Position numbers and translations under genes: made by a program
The notes under the pieces: generated by a model
Databases searched by the model: none
Seen by the model: the letters and a program-made list of their open reading frames with translations, nothing else
What the model was told of the DNA's origin: nothing
Source: Gp6-AA40 sp963772955
GTDB taxonomy: Bacteria; Acidobacteriota; Vicinamibacteria; Vicinamibacterales; UBA2999
Assembly: GCA_963772955.1 (NCBI GenBank)
Contig: CAVYZF010000009.1
Span: 1,585,631 to 1,649,630, forward strand
Direction: 5' to 3'
Length of the DNA: 64,000 nucleotides
In this document: piece after piece, positions 8,890 through 17,643 of the stretch
Numbering within the stretch: the first letter of the stretch is position 1
Layout of the letters: each line of letters begins with the position of its first letter

Positions 8890-9927
8890 GTGTTCCCCGT
8901 CCTGAGACATGCCGCGAGCGCTGGACTCATAACAGCGGCGGCCTGGCTGTTCGCCGGTCCGTCGGTCGAGATCACAGCGGCGCGCGCCTTGCCGCAAGGC
9001 GGACAGACGAGCATTGCCGCGACCGGCGGCCTCGAGGTGCTTCAGCTTCGCCCGAACTTCTTCATGATCGCCGGCGGCGGCAGTAACGTCGGCGTGCAGG
9101 TCGGCGACGACGGTGTGGTCGTGGTCGATGCCGGCTCGTCGGCCAAGGCTGCCGACATACTGGCGGCGATCCAGAAAATCACGCCGCGTCCGATCCGCTA
9201 CATCATCGACACCAGCGCCGATCCCGATCACGTCGGCGGCAACGAGACGATCTCGAAGGCTGGGCAGACGCTGTTCACGGCGGCCGGATCGATCGCGCTG
9301 CCCGGTAACTTTCTTGGCGGCGTGGCCTCGATTCTGTCGGCCGAGGGAGTGCTGACGAGGATGAGCGCGCCGACGGGGCAGACGTCGCCGTTTCCGGCCG
9401 AGGCGCTGCCCACCGAGACCTTCGACCAGCCACGCAAGTACATGTTCCTCAACGGCGAAGGGATCGAGGTGCTGCATCAGCCCGCGGCGCACACCGACGG
9501 CGACGTGGTCGTGTTTTTCCGCCGCTCTGATGTGGTCGTTGCCGGAGACATTCTCGACATGACGCGGTTCCCGGTGATCGACGTCGCCAGAGGGGGATCG
9601 ATCGAGGGAACGATCGCCGCGCTCAGTCGTGTCGTCGATCTGGCGATTCCGTCGGTGCCGATCGTCTCGCGCGAAGCTGGCACGATCGTGATCCCCGGCC
9701 ACGGACACCTGTGCGATCAATTCGACGTCGTCGAGTACCGGGACATGGTCAGCATCATTCGCGACCGCGTTCGCGATCTCAGGGATGCGGGCATGACGCT
9801 CGACCAGATCCAGGCGGCGTCGCCCGCGCGGGGGTACACGCGGCGGTACGGATCGGACTCTGGTTCATGGACGACCAGGAACTTCGTCGAGGCCATCTAC
9901 AGGAGCCTTCCGAAAGGGAAGCGATGA
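8890..9927 (+). CDS. Secreted MBL-fold protein with altered zinc motif (copy 1)
   Basis: About 345 residues from GTG 8890. After a signal sequence the beta-lactamase-fold core reads FFMIAGGGSNVGVQVGDDGVVVVDAG. The usual HxHxDH is replaced by SADPDHVGGNE, so the first two histidine ligands are absent while D-H is kept. Later elements remain: PAAHTDGD, the VVAGD aspartate and IPGHG. The C-terminal tail (YRDMVSIIRDRVRDLRDAGMTLDQIQAASP...YGSDSGSWTTRNFVEAIYRSL) is shared with four other copies in the window. The next gene starts in its stop codon (ATGA at 9924). Probable periplasmic hydrolase-like protein; the substrate is unknown. Confidence 0.85.
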   Translation: MFPVLRHAASAGLITAAAWLFAGPSVEITAARALPQGGQTSIAATGGLEVLQLRPNFFMIAGGGSNVGVQVGDDGVVVVDAGSSAKAADILAAIQKITPRPIRYIIDTSADPDHVGGNETISKAGQTLFTAAGSIALPGNFLGGVASILSAEGVLTRMSAPTGQTSPFPAEALPTETFDQPRKYMFLNGEGIEVLHQPAAHTDGDVVVFFRRSDVVVAGDILDMTRFPVIDVARGGSIEGTIAALSRVVDLAIPSVPIVSREAGTIVIPGHGHLCDQFDVVEYRDMVSIIRDRVRDLRDAGMTLDQIQAASPARGYTRRYGSDSGSWTTRNFVEAIYRSLPKGKR

Positions 9928-10671
9928 GCGCCGCGCGCGTGTCCATCATTGCGCTCATCCTCGCGGGCCTTGCACAGACACCGGCATCCGCCCAGGGTCG
10001 CGCCGGGCGGACCACCTCCGTCCGCGCGTGCGTCGGCACCGATTGATCTGACGGGCTACTGGGTCGCCGTGGTCAACGAGGACTGGCGCTACCGGATGGT
10101 CACGCCAGCGAAGGGCGAGTACGGCGGAATACAGATCACGAAGGAAGCCCTGCAGATCGTCAACAACTGGGACCCGGCCGCAGACGAGAAGGCAGGCGAG
10201 CAGTGCAAGTCGTATGGCGCGGCGGCGGTGATGCGGCTTCCGGCTCGGCTCCATATCACCTGGGAGGACGACAACACGCTTCGTGTCGACGTCGATGCCG
10301 GGACGCAAACGAGACTCTTACGCTTCTCGCCTGTGCCAGCCGGTGCCCCGTCGTGGCAGGGCGACTCGACAGCGCAGTGGGAGCGCGGTGGTGGACGTGG
10401 CGGTCCTCCGGCCGGGGGTTCGTTGACCGTCACCACGAAGAACATGCGCGCCGGGATACCTGCGCAAGAACGGCGTCCCCTACAGCGCGAACGCCACTCG
10501 TCACCGAGTATTTCGACATCTCACCGGCGCCTGGCAATCCGATCGTTGTCGTGACCACGCATCGTCAACGATCCTCGCTACCTGCTGCAGCCGCTGATCG
10601 TCAGCTCGCACTTCAGGAAGGAAGCGGACGGTTCCAAATGGGATCCCACGCCATGTTCAGCCAGATGGTGA
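9924..10671 (+). CDS. Secreted family A protein (copy 1), frameshifted
   Basis: The signal peptide MSAARVSIIALILAGLAQTP is followed, after a shift near 10030, by the family core APIDLTGYWVAVVNEDWRYRM, EQCKSYGAAAVMRLPARLHI and TLRVDVDAGTQTRLLRFS. Further shifts near 10450-10560 precede the ending SKWDPTPCSARW with TGA at 10669-10671. Three other copies (22845, 31236, 51234) show the same layout: WV...EDW.WRM, CKAYG, TTxMxxGYLRKNG, WDPTPC. I do not know a named domain. It is exported and translationally coupled to the MBL gene before it and the family B gene after it. Confidence 0.7.
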
Positions 10672-11551
10672 CGCTCCGCCGCGCGGCGCTCGTCGTGCTC
10701 GCCGTGCTGGGGTCCGCGTCGAGCGCTTTCGCGCAATTCGAGTTCGTCGGCTCGTGGGCGGCGCGAAACACCGAGGACATCTCGCGCGACTCATACCCGG
10801 TGGACTACGTCGGGTTGCCGCTGAACGACGAGGGGCGCACGCGGGCGCTCGCGTACAACGAATCGCAGCTCGCCATGATCGAGCGTCAGTGCGAGGGATG
10901 GCCCTCGTTCTACTTCGTGCAGGGTCCGTTCGGCCTGCGGATCTGGAGTGAAGACGACCCGATCAAGGGGCAGGCGATCTCCTACACGATCGGTGCGTGG
11001 GAAGATCGCGCGCCGATGACGATCTGGATGGACGGCAGGCCAGCGCCGTCGACAGTACGCCGAGCACACACGTGGCGGTTTCACGCATCGGCAAATGGGA
11101 AGGCAACACGCTGGTCGCCCGCACGACACACATGAAGGCCGGCTTCCTGCGGAAGAACGGTGTGCCGAGCAGCGATCAGGCGGTGATGACGTCGCGCTTC
11201 TTCCGGCACGGAGACATCATGACCGTGCTCGTCGTCATCGAGGATCCGATCTACCTCGCCGAGCCGCACATCATCACGAAGAGCTTCCAGCTCTCGGCCG
11301 CGCCGATCTCGCCGATCGGCCCGCCGTGCGTGTCCACGTTCGAAGGGCGTCCGCCGGGCGAGAGCGTTCCGCACTTCCTGCCCGAGAAGAACCCGTTCGT
11401 CGACGAGTTGACGAAGTTGTTCGGGCTTCCTCGTGACGTCGTGCTCGGCCGGCGGGAGACGCTCTACCCCGAGTACCGCAAGACGATCAAAGACACATTC
11501 GTCGCTCGACCGGCCTGCACTCGCAACTGTGGCGCCCCGCCGACGCGATAA
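10665..11551 (+). CDS. Secreted family B protein (copy 1), frameshifted
   Basis: ATG 10665 overlaps the stop of the family A gene and starts a signal peptide (MVTLRRAALVVLAVLGSASSA). The mature part has family B landmarks: PVDYVGLPLNDEGRTRALAY, MIERQCEGWPSFYFVQGPF, MTIWMDGRP. After two nearby shifts around 11050-11090 it continues with GKWEGNTLVARTTHMKAGFLRKNG, VVIEDPIYLAEPHI, VPHFLPEKNP and ETLYPEYRKTIKDTF. In two other loci the same family is fused to an MBL-fold domain, so its partner is probably the MBL protein at 8890. The TTHMKAGFLRKNG stretch is also shared with family A, pointing to common descent. Enzymatic activity is unknown. Confidence 0.7.
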
Positions 11552-11553
11552 CC

Positions 11554-12429
11554 ATGTCAATTGGCGTCATCGGCCTTGGGATCATGGGGTCGTCGATTGC
11601 GCGGCCGTAGTTGCCCGAGCGGGTCTATCGAGTTGCCGGATACGATGTTCGGCCTGCCCGCCTTCGAGACCTCACAGCTGCAGGTGGAGTCGCCGCAGCG
11701 AGCATCCAGGCGATGTCGCCCGTCAGTCGCGCATCCTGATCACATCGCTTCCTTCGTCGGAAGCGCTCGCGCAGACCGTTGATGCACTGGTGAAGGCGAG
11801 CCCAGCTCCTTCGATCGTCGTCGAGACGAGCACACTGCCGATCGACGTGAAGCAGCGTGCGCGTGTAACGCTGAGGAAGAAGGGCATCGAGCTGCTCGAT
11901 TGTCCGATCAGTGGAACTGGTGCGCAGGCGCGCAACAAGGACATCGTCGTGTATGCCAGTGGCTCGCGAGCGGCCTACGGACGCGTGTCGCCAAAGTGCT
12001 GGATGCATTCACGCGCGCGCACTACTACGTGGGCCCGTTCGGCGACGGCTCGAAGATCAAGTTCGTCGCCAATCTGCTGGTGGCGATTCACAACGTCGCG
12101 ACGGCTGAGGCGATGGTGCTGGCGATGAAGGTCGGCCTCGATGCGAAGAAGGTCCTGAAGCTCGTCGCTGAAGGCGCCGGCAGTTCACGCGTGCTGCAGC
12201 TTCGCGGCCCGATGATGGTGAAAGGCAACTATCGGAAGGCGACGATGACGCTGGCGACGTGGCAGAAGGACATGGCGATCATCGCTGAGTTCGCGAGCGC
12301 GCCGGCGTCAAGACACCGCTGTTCTCGGCTACCGCTCCGATCTATTCGGAAGCGGTGAAGACAAGAGGGCAGGAGGATACGGCAGCCGTCTGCGCCGTCC
12401 TCGAGAAAATGGCACACTATCGCCGATGA
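11554..12429 (+). CDS. NAD(P)-dependent dehydrogenase, 3-hydroxyisobutyrate dehydrogenase family, frameshifted
   Basis: It starts two bases after the family B stop with MSIGVIGLGIMGSSIA, a Rossmann GxGxxG motif of the beta-hydroxyacid dehydrogenase family. Frame changes near 11605, 11990 and 12305 separate this from VVETSTLPIDVKQRAR, LLDCPISGTGAQA (the substrate-binding D.P.SG motif) and YYVGPFGDGSKIKFVANLLVAIHNVATAEAM (the catalytic G..G...K...N motif). The end is LEKMAHYRR. The enzyme would oxidise a small hydroxy acid in the cytoplasm. Its ATGA overlap with the next gene keeps it in the operon. Confidence 0.78.
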
Positions 12430-13469
12430 TGATCGCGCCTCATTCGGCGTCATCGTTCTCGAGGCTGGTCGCGACGTTTGTCGCGGTGCTCATTCCGGTC
12501 TCCGTTGCTGCGCAGCGACTGGACACCGCCGCGGACGCCGGATGGTCAGCCGGATCTGCAGGGCGTCTGGTCTGACTCCAGCATCACACCGCTCGAACGG
12601 CCGAAGGTGCTCGCGATCGGACGACGCTCACCGATGCCGAGGTCGCGCAGTTGAAGGAACGCGCCGAGCGGCTCTTCAACAATCGTGAGAGTGATTTCAT
12701 CCCCGGCGACAACCTGTTCGCGGCGCTCTGGGCGGATGCCGACGCCGTCCACAATCCGAATGCGACGGGCAGCGTGCTCAACATGGTGCCGCGCGAGTTC
12801 GACAACCGCACGTCGCTCATCATCGATCCGCCGGACGGACGCCTTCCGGCGGTCACGCCCGAGGGCCGGCGACGTCAGAGCGACGGGCTGGCGTCAAACC
12901 TGACGACTCCGTGGCAGTTCGGCGCGACGCCGTCCGCCGCGCAGCCGCAGCGTCGAGGGCCGAACGGACCTGCGGATTTGAGCAACGCGCTGCGCTGCAT
13001 CAGCTGGGGCGTCCCCAAGATCGCGGGCAACATCAACTACACCAGCCACCAGCAGATCTTTCAGGGTCCCGGCTACGTCGTGCTGCTCAGCGAGGTGAAT
13101 CACGAGGCGCGTGTGATCCCGATCGACGGGCGTCCGCATCTCGCCGAGAGCGTTCGTCAGTGGAACGGCGACTCGCGTGGACATTGGGAAGGGAACACGC
13201 TCGTCGTCGAGACCACGAACTTCTCTCCGAAGAGCTTCTTCATGGGCTCAGCCGATCGGCTGCATCTGGTCGAGCGCTTCACGCGGACCGGTCCGCGCAC
13301 GCTGGATTACCAGCTGACGGTCGACGATCCGACGACGTGGACGAAACCGTGGACCGCGCTGATCAAACTGAAGGCGAGCGACGAACCGATGATCGAGTTC
13401 GCCTGCCATGAAGGGAATCACCACGTGGTGCGCGGCATCCTCGGCGGCGCGCGCGCCGAGGAGAGGTAG
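12426..13469 (+). CDS. Secreted family C protein (copy 1), frameshifted
   Basis: ATG 12426 overlaps the previous stop and begins a signal peptide ending VLIPVSVAAQ. After a shift near 12535 comes the family hallmark PDGQPDLQGVW, and after another near 12620 the long frame ending at 13469. Shared motifs are SHQQIFQGPGYVVLLSEVNHEARVI, IDGRPHL, GHWEGNTLVVETTNFS, DRLHLVERFTRTGPRTLDYQLTVDDPTTWTKPWTALI and FACHEGNHHV. Family C recurs at 34054, 36736 and 56490 and is a widespread acidobacterial secreted family without assigned function to my knowledge. Confidence 0.72.
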
Positions 13470-13484
13470 CGCGGGCAACGCCTT

Positions 13485-13664
13485 CATCTTCCTCAGCGCG
13501 ACCAGGCGCTTCGGTCACGCGATGCGAGCCACGATGGCTCGCTGGATCGCGATCTGACTCTTGAGGGGATGAACATTCAGGACGTCCGAACGGCGCGCGA
13601 CCTCGCTGGCAGGCGTACCAAGTCGACACCGAAACTCTATTTCGTCCTTTAGAGACCTGCTTCT
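13485..13664. other. Intergenic stretch without a supported gene
   Basis: This gap lies between two convergent genes. The short reading frames across it show no family resemblance. One minus-strand frame (TPASEVARRSDVLNVHPLKSQ) looks weakly protein-like but has no start or stop context. Confidence 0.3.
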
Positions 13665-14546
13665 TTATTCTTTCGGCTGCACGAACGCGCGGAATACCCG
13701 TACCCCTAATTGCCGAGTGTCGGTGGTCTGAAGCGTGGCGAGCCTGGCCGCCACGAACGTCTTGTCAGCCACCACCGCCAAATCGACGTAGTGACCGTCG
13801 CCCAGTTGGTGCCCGGTGAGTGCGATCGTGCGCACCAAAGGAGCCCCCGGCTCCAGATCGAAGTCGTCTACCATCGTGTCTCCCAGGCGGATCTCGACGT
13901 GTTGCGGAATCGGGAAGACTTTGATCGGCTGATCGAGCTCGACTATGAGGTCCACGTCCCGCTTCGGGTTAGCGAAGGTCAGCGTGCCCGACTTGGTTGA
14001 CCATCGCCACTCCACACCGGAACCGCTGGGTGCTTCCCGCGGGTGCCACCCCTCTCGGTAAACCACCGTGTACGGATCTGATCGCTCGCGGATCTCGAAC
14101 GACCCCGCCTTGACCGCCCGTGACTCGACAACCTCGCCGGCCATAGGTAACCGCTCGCCCGTTGACTTTGAGTACAGTCCGACCACGAACGTGGCGCCTC
14201 CTACATAGTCGGAAATAGGCGCGAAATCCACGTGCTTGTATTCGACGGTCGTGCCCGCCTTCCATTCGCGCGTGGGCGTGGGCGGGGAATGGTCGGCCGC
14301 ACCAATCATGCGACCGTCGTTATCCACCACGTGAACGAAGACCGTGTAGTCCTCCTGGAACGGAGGAGCGTCCGGCGCGACGGCAAACTTGACATCGAGT
14401 TCGATGGGCATTCCAGGGGCAACGACCGCCGGGCTGACAGACACTGCAGCCGAGGCAACCGGCTTCGCGTTGTCAACAGGCGACCTGTTACAGGCGACGA
14501 TCAGCACAGCGGCCGCCACGGTGAAGGGCGCGGAATATCTGGGCAT
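13665..14546 (-). CDS. Putative lipoprotein of unknown function
   Basis: I start at ATG 14546 because MPRYSAPFTVAAAVLIVACNRS is a lipoprotein signal with lipobox LIVAC. The mature protein is about 270 residues and beta-rich. It has a segment SVSPAVVAPGMPIELDVKF...YTVFVHVVDNDGRMIGAADHSPPTPTREW typical of beta-sandwich modules that describe substituted sugars or membrane glycolipid proteins, then a carbohydrate-binding-like C-terminal half (VYREGWHPREA, WRWSTKSGTLTFANPKRDVDLIVELD). It may be a surface lipoprotein or a detached domain of a larger glycosyltransferase-associated protein. No enzyme motif is visible. Confidence 0.6.
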   Translation of the reverse strand: MPRYSAPFTVAAAVLIVACNRSPVDNAKPVASAAVSVSPAVVAPGMPIELDVKFAVAPDAPPFQEDYTVFVHVVDNDGRMIGAADHSPPTPTREWKAGTTVEYKHVDFAPISDYVGGATFVVGLYSKSTGERLPMAGEVVESRAVKAGSFEIRERSDPYTVVYREGWHPREAPSGSGVEWRWSTKSGTLTFANPKRDVDLIVELDQPIKVFPIPQHVEIRLGDTMVDDFDLEPGAPLVRTIALTGHQLGDGHYVDLAVVADKTFVAARLATLQTTDTRQLGVRVFRAFVQPKE

Positions 14547-14698
14547 GTCGGCTGGAATGATACCTCCACGGCATGACATCCGACGCACTCGGAATGGTCG
14601 AAACCCGCGGTTTAATCGGTTCTGTTGAGGCTGCGGATGCAATGGTCAAGACCGCCACGTCGTGCTCGTGGCCAAGGAACATATTGGCGCGGGGTACG

Positions 14699-15754
14699 TC
14701 ACATCGCGGTCACCTTCTTGGCAACGCAGCACAGGACGTCGTGCGAGAAGACGGGGCGTCGGATCGGCGCCACGGCACGCTTGAGTCGTGTAGGCAGCTT
14801 GTCGTCGACGACGTTCGGCACGAAGGTCTGATAGCCGAGCTCGAGAGGATAGAAGCCGTGGTGCTTGAGGAGGGTGTCGGTCTCCCGCAGTCCGTACAGC
14901 CGCCGATGAAAGCCGTCCTTGACGATGCGGCGCTTGCGCCACTCGCGCCACGACCAGCGGTACGGCAGGTAGGTGATGATGAGGGTCCCGCCGTCCTTCA
15001 TCACGCGATACAGCGCCTTGAGGGCTTCCATGTCCATCGCCGTGTGCTCGAGCACACCGGAGGCGACCACCACGTCGAAAGTATTGGCTTCGTATGGCAG
15101 CGCCGCCACGTCTGTCAAGGCACGGTACTGCAGGCGCGAGTAGTCGCGAAACGCGCGAAACTCGGACTCGCCGACGAAATCACAGCCGTGCAGATCGACC
15201 TGGGGCAGGCGCGCCCGGATCAGGCAGGCATCCGGCCCGTGATTGCAGCCCCAGTCGAGCAGCGTCCCCCCGGCGGGCAGGTGCCGCGCGTACCACAGGA
15301 ACACGTTGACGTGGTGCTTCACGTACCCGGGATCGGCGTGCTCGACGAGATACGGCGTCGTGCCGGAGATATCCATCTGCGCGCGATAGAGTCGTGCGAG
15401 CAGCGCGCACAATTCGCGCGCCTCTGCCTGAGTCGACGCCACGTGTTGGATTATGGACCGGGCCGCGCCGCGGGGCACGCGCGTGCTTCCATCCCCCTGG
15501 ACGATGTGCTCAGACCCCACATGAGGCTGAGTATACTGACCCCTTCCGCGCTCTATTCGCGCCCGACTGGCAGCGCCCAGCAACATGCTGGATCGACTGA
15601 GTTGGCCGTGGATCGCCCGGAATGGCAACGGTGAGGCGAGCGACCGGCGGGCGGTTTGCTGATGCATGGGTCTGATGCCAGCATTGCTAGCATCAGAGGT
15701 GATGGGCAGGTGGCTCAGCTCATGGTCCGGAATGTCGCTCTCGTGAACCTTCAT
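14699..15754 (-). CDS. Class I SAM-dependent methyltransferase
   Basis: Motif I is LLDWGCNHGPD, followed by an acidic strand end (LHGCDFVGES), LPYEANTFDVVVASGVLEHT (motif II/post-I) and MKDGGTLIITYLPYRWSWREW. This is the Methyltransf_11/25-type fold with a C-terminal KRAVAPIRRPVFSHDVLCCVAKK tail like those of lipid or glycan-modifying enzymes. The longest frame begins at ATG 15754, overlapping the isochorismatase stop (ATGA). Its first 78 residues are poorly protein-like, so GTG 15520 is an alternative start. The substrate is unknown. Confidence 0.75.
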   Translation of the reverse strand: MKVHESDIPDHELSHLPITSDASNAGIRPMHQQTARRSLASPLPFRAIHGQLSRSSMLLGAASRARIERGRGQYTQPHVGSEHIVQGDGSTRVPRGAARSIIQHVASTQAEARELCALLARLYRAQMDISGTTPYLVEHADPGYVKHHVNVFLWYARHLPAGGTLLDWGCNHGPDACLIRARLPQVDLHGCDFVGESEFRAFRDYSRLQYRALTDVAALPYEANTFDVVVASGVLEHTAMDMEALKALYRVMKDGGTLIITYLPYRWSWREWRKRRIVKDGFHRRLYGLRETDTLLKHHGFYPLELGYQTFVPNVVDDKLPTRLKRAVAPIRRPVFSHDVLCCVAKKVTAM

Positions 15755-16353
15755 ACCAGCTCGACGCCGGCGCTCTCGAGCTGGCGCCGTGTCGATTCGA
15801 TGCGGGATATGCCCGATGTTCCGGGGACATGACTGCTCGCGCGGGTACCGGTCAGCGCTTCGATAACCGCCACGCGAACACCGCGCTCTCGAACCAACTT
15901 GAAGGTCGATACGGCCGACGCGACGACGCAGGTGGTCAGCTGAAATCCGACCACGACGATCCGATCGGCGCCGTCGCGGATTGTCTGCTCGATCGCAGCC
16001 CTAAACGCATCCGACATCGCGGCGTCGGCATGGTGCTTCGTGACCACGATGTCGTGCGGTGAGACACCAAGTCCGGCCGCCCACTCGCAATCGATGTTCG
16101 CGTCCGGCACACAGACATACGCCATCCCATGATCCAACTGCCCATCCGTGAATTGGCCAGGACGATATTCCGATCTGACAAAGATGGTTGGCCCGATCGA
16201 GCGATGCTCGGTGATGAACTGACGGAGCCGGCCGAGTGCTGCCACGCCAGGCTGCACGTCGTCGATGCCGTAAGTCCTGGCGACGGATCCCTCGGGATCG
16301 ACAAAGGCCCGCTGGGCGTCAATGACGACCAGCGCTGTGTTCGGGCTCAGCAT
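15751..16353 (-). CDS. Isochorismatase-family cysteine hydrolase
   Basis: Encodes 200 residues with the full catalytic triad of the family: Asp12 in ALVVIDAQRAFV, the lysine in VVTKHHADA and the cysteine in VVGFQLTTCVVASAV. The length and the C-terminal variable helix fit nicotinamidase/isochorismatase-like amidohydrolases. It is a cytoplasmic enzyme likely to cleave an amide or ureido bond; its specificity cannot be assigned. It is the first gene of a short minus-strand pair with the methyltransferase. Confidence 0.85.
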   Translation of the reverse strand: MLSPNTALVVIDAQRAFVDPEGSVARTYGIDDVQPGVAALGRLRQFITEHRSIGPTIFVRSEYRPGQFTDGQLDHGMAYVCVPDANIDCEWAAGLGVSPHDIVVTKHHADAAMSDAFRAAIEQTIRDGADRIVVVGFQLTTCVVASAVSTFKLVRERGVRVAVIEALTGTRASSHVPGTSGISRIESTRRQLESAGVELV

Positions 16354-16548
16354 GTTGCTCGCGACAGGCAGAATGACGCGCGGTGTAGCCAGCTTGTTGG
16401 CTGTTCTTCGTGGTCGTCGCGTCGAAGACTGTTCACCGCGCTTACATCTCCCAGTTCAAACGCGGATCGCAGGACCCGTTCGCCACGCTCGGTGCGAGCG
16501 CCAAGGCAGTGAAACTGCCGCGAGGCTCGTGGGAGTCATCGCTCACCC

Positions 16549-17118
16549 CTATCGGTTGCCGATCACATCCTGCGCCCCTCCGGGATCGGTCGTCTCCGTC
16601 AGAGTGTTCAGCACATGCTCGGCTCGCTGCGCGACAGGAAGACGGGGGACTTCATTGAGCACATAGCCGCACGAACGGTACCACCGTACGACCCTGGCGT
16701 GGACGTCAATGGCATCAGCGAATGTCTGGTCCCGCTCAGAGTCGGTGGCGTAGATGGCCTCCCACGGCGGCAAGACGAATACAGTGGGATGAAACGGGTA
16801 GGTTGCGAGCGTGGAGGCCAGCTCCGAGGGAGATAGAGCTGACGCGTCGTCGAGCATGCCAAGCGCTTCGATCAGCCCGCGATCGAAGAAGACCCATGCG
16901 GCCGTGCGCGGCTGCTTCAGGTAATTCTCAATATCGGAGCGCAGGATCTTGCGAGCGAAGGCGACCGGATCTGGTCGAGGGCTCCTGCCGCTGGCAAGGC
17001 GTTCCGCGATGATCGCCCGCGCGGACTCCTCGACTGTTACGTGGCCCATCGCGGCGAGCTCGTTCAGGAGCGTCGTCTTGCCCGCGCCTGGCCCGCCGGT
17101 GACGATGACATGGGGCAT
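16549..17118 (-). CDS. AAA_28-like ATP/GTP-binding protein
   Basis: ATG 17118 gives MPHVIVTGGPGAGKTTLLNELAAMGHVTVEESARAII, with a Walker A loop at residues 8-16. Later come ILRSDIENYLKQ, VFFDRGLIEALGMLD (Walker B-like) and PPWEAIYATDSERDQTFADAIDVHARVVRWYRSCGY. Small proteins of this kind (about 190 aa, AAA_28) are predicted P-loop NTPases or kinases acting on nucleosides. An upstream start at 17181 would overlap the preceding gene and adds unconvincing residues. It lies just downstream of the SnoaL-like gene on the same strand. Confidence 0.8.
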   Translation of the reverse strand: MPHVIVTGGPGAGKTTLLNELAAMGHVTVEESARAIIAERLASGRSPRPDPVAFARKILRSDIENYLKQPRTAAWVFFDRGLIEALGMLDDASALSPSELASTLATYPFHPTVFVLPPWEAIYATDSERDQTFADAIDVHARVVRWYRSCGYVLNEVPRLPVAQRAEHVLNTLTETTDPGGAQDVIGNR

Positions 17119-17138
17119 CGACGACAGCGCGCGGCAGA

Positions 17139-17633
17139 TCAGTCGGTGAAGACTGTCAGCTTGCGGAACTGAATCAACCACTTGCCATCGCGCTTGACGA
17201 GCCGGTCCTCGGAGCGGCCCATCGCGGCCGCGATCATCCTGCCGTCCTTATCGCGGCGAACCGTCTGCCAGTACGACTGGTGCAGTGCCTCGCCGGGTTT
17301 CGGGAACGTGATGCGCACACTGCTGATCACGTGGTACAGGTTCGAAGGCGGCAATCCCTTCGCCTTGTTGTCGTCGCGCCGCTGAATGAGGCTCGTGACA
17401 ATCTTGCGGATCTCCTCGTGCCCCTTGCTGATGTTGCCATTCGAATCGATGACAGCATCCTTCGTGAATACGGCGACGTAGCCGTCCGCATCGAGGGAAT
17501 CTACCGCCCACACATAGCGCGCCATCACGTCCTCGACGGCGATGCGGTCTTCGTAGGTGCCCAGATTCTCCTGGGCAGTGACAAGCGCGGGTGCGATGAG
17601 CAGCGCGATAAGAGTGGCGTGAGGCAGTCGCAT
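17139..17633 (-). CDS. Secreted SnoaL/NTF2-like protein
   Basis: I start at ATG 17633, ten bases after the NHL gene, where MRLPHATLIALLIAPALVTAQ forms a signal peptide. The remaining 140 residues fit the SnoaL_4/NTF2-like fold: EDRIAVEDVMARYVWAVDSLDADGYVAVFTKDAVID, then HVISSVRITFP and a final strand KRDGKWLIQFRKLTV. Such domains bind or isomerise small hydrophobic molecules. The export signal and operon position behind the NHL propeller suggest periplasmic action on the same unknown compound. Confidence 0.82.
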   Translation of the reverse strand: MRLPHATLIALLIAPALVTAQENLGTYEDRIAVEDVMARYVWAVDSLDADGYVAVFTKDAVIDSNGNISKGHEEIRKIVTSLIQRRDDNKAKGLPPSNLYHVISSVRITFPKPGEALHQSYWQTVRRDKDGRMIAAAMGRSEDRLVKRDGKWLIQFRKLTVFTD

Positions 17634-17643
17634 ATCTATTGCG

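Noticed and set aside
13363..13629. Minus-strand ORF across 13485-13629
   Set aside because: Arginine-rich, overlaps family C copy 1 and shows no conserved motif.
16410..16658. Plus-strand ORF with VHRAYISQFKRGSQDPFATLGASAKAV
   Set aside because: Looks weakly protein-like but overlaps the 3' end of the AAA gene, has no start context and no family match.
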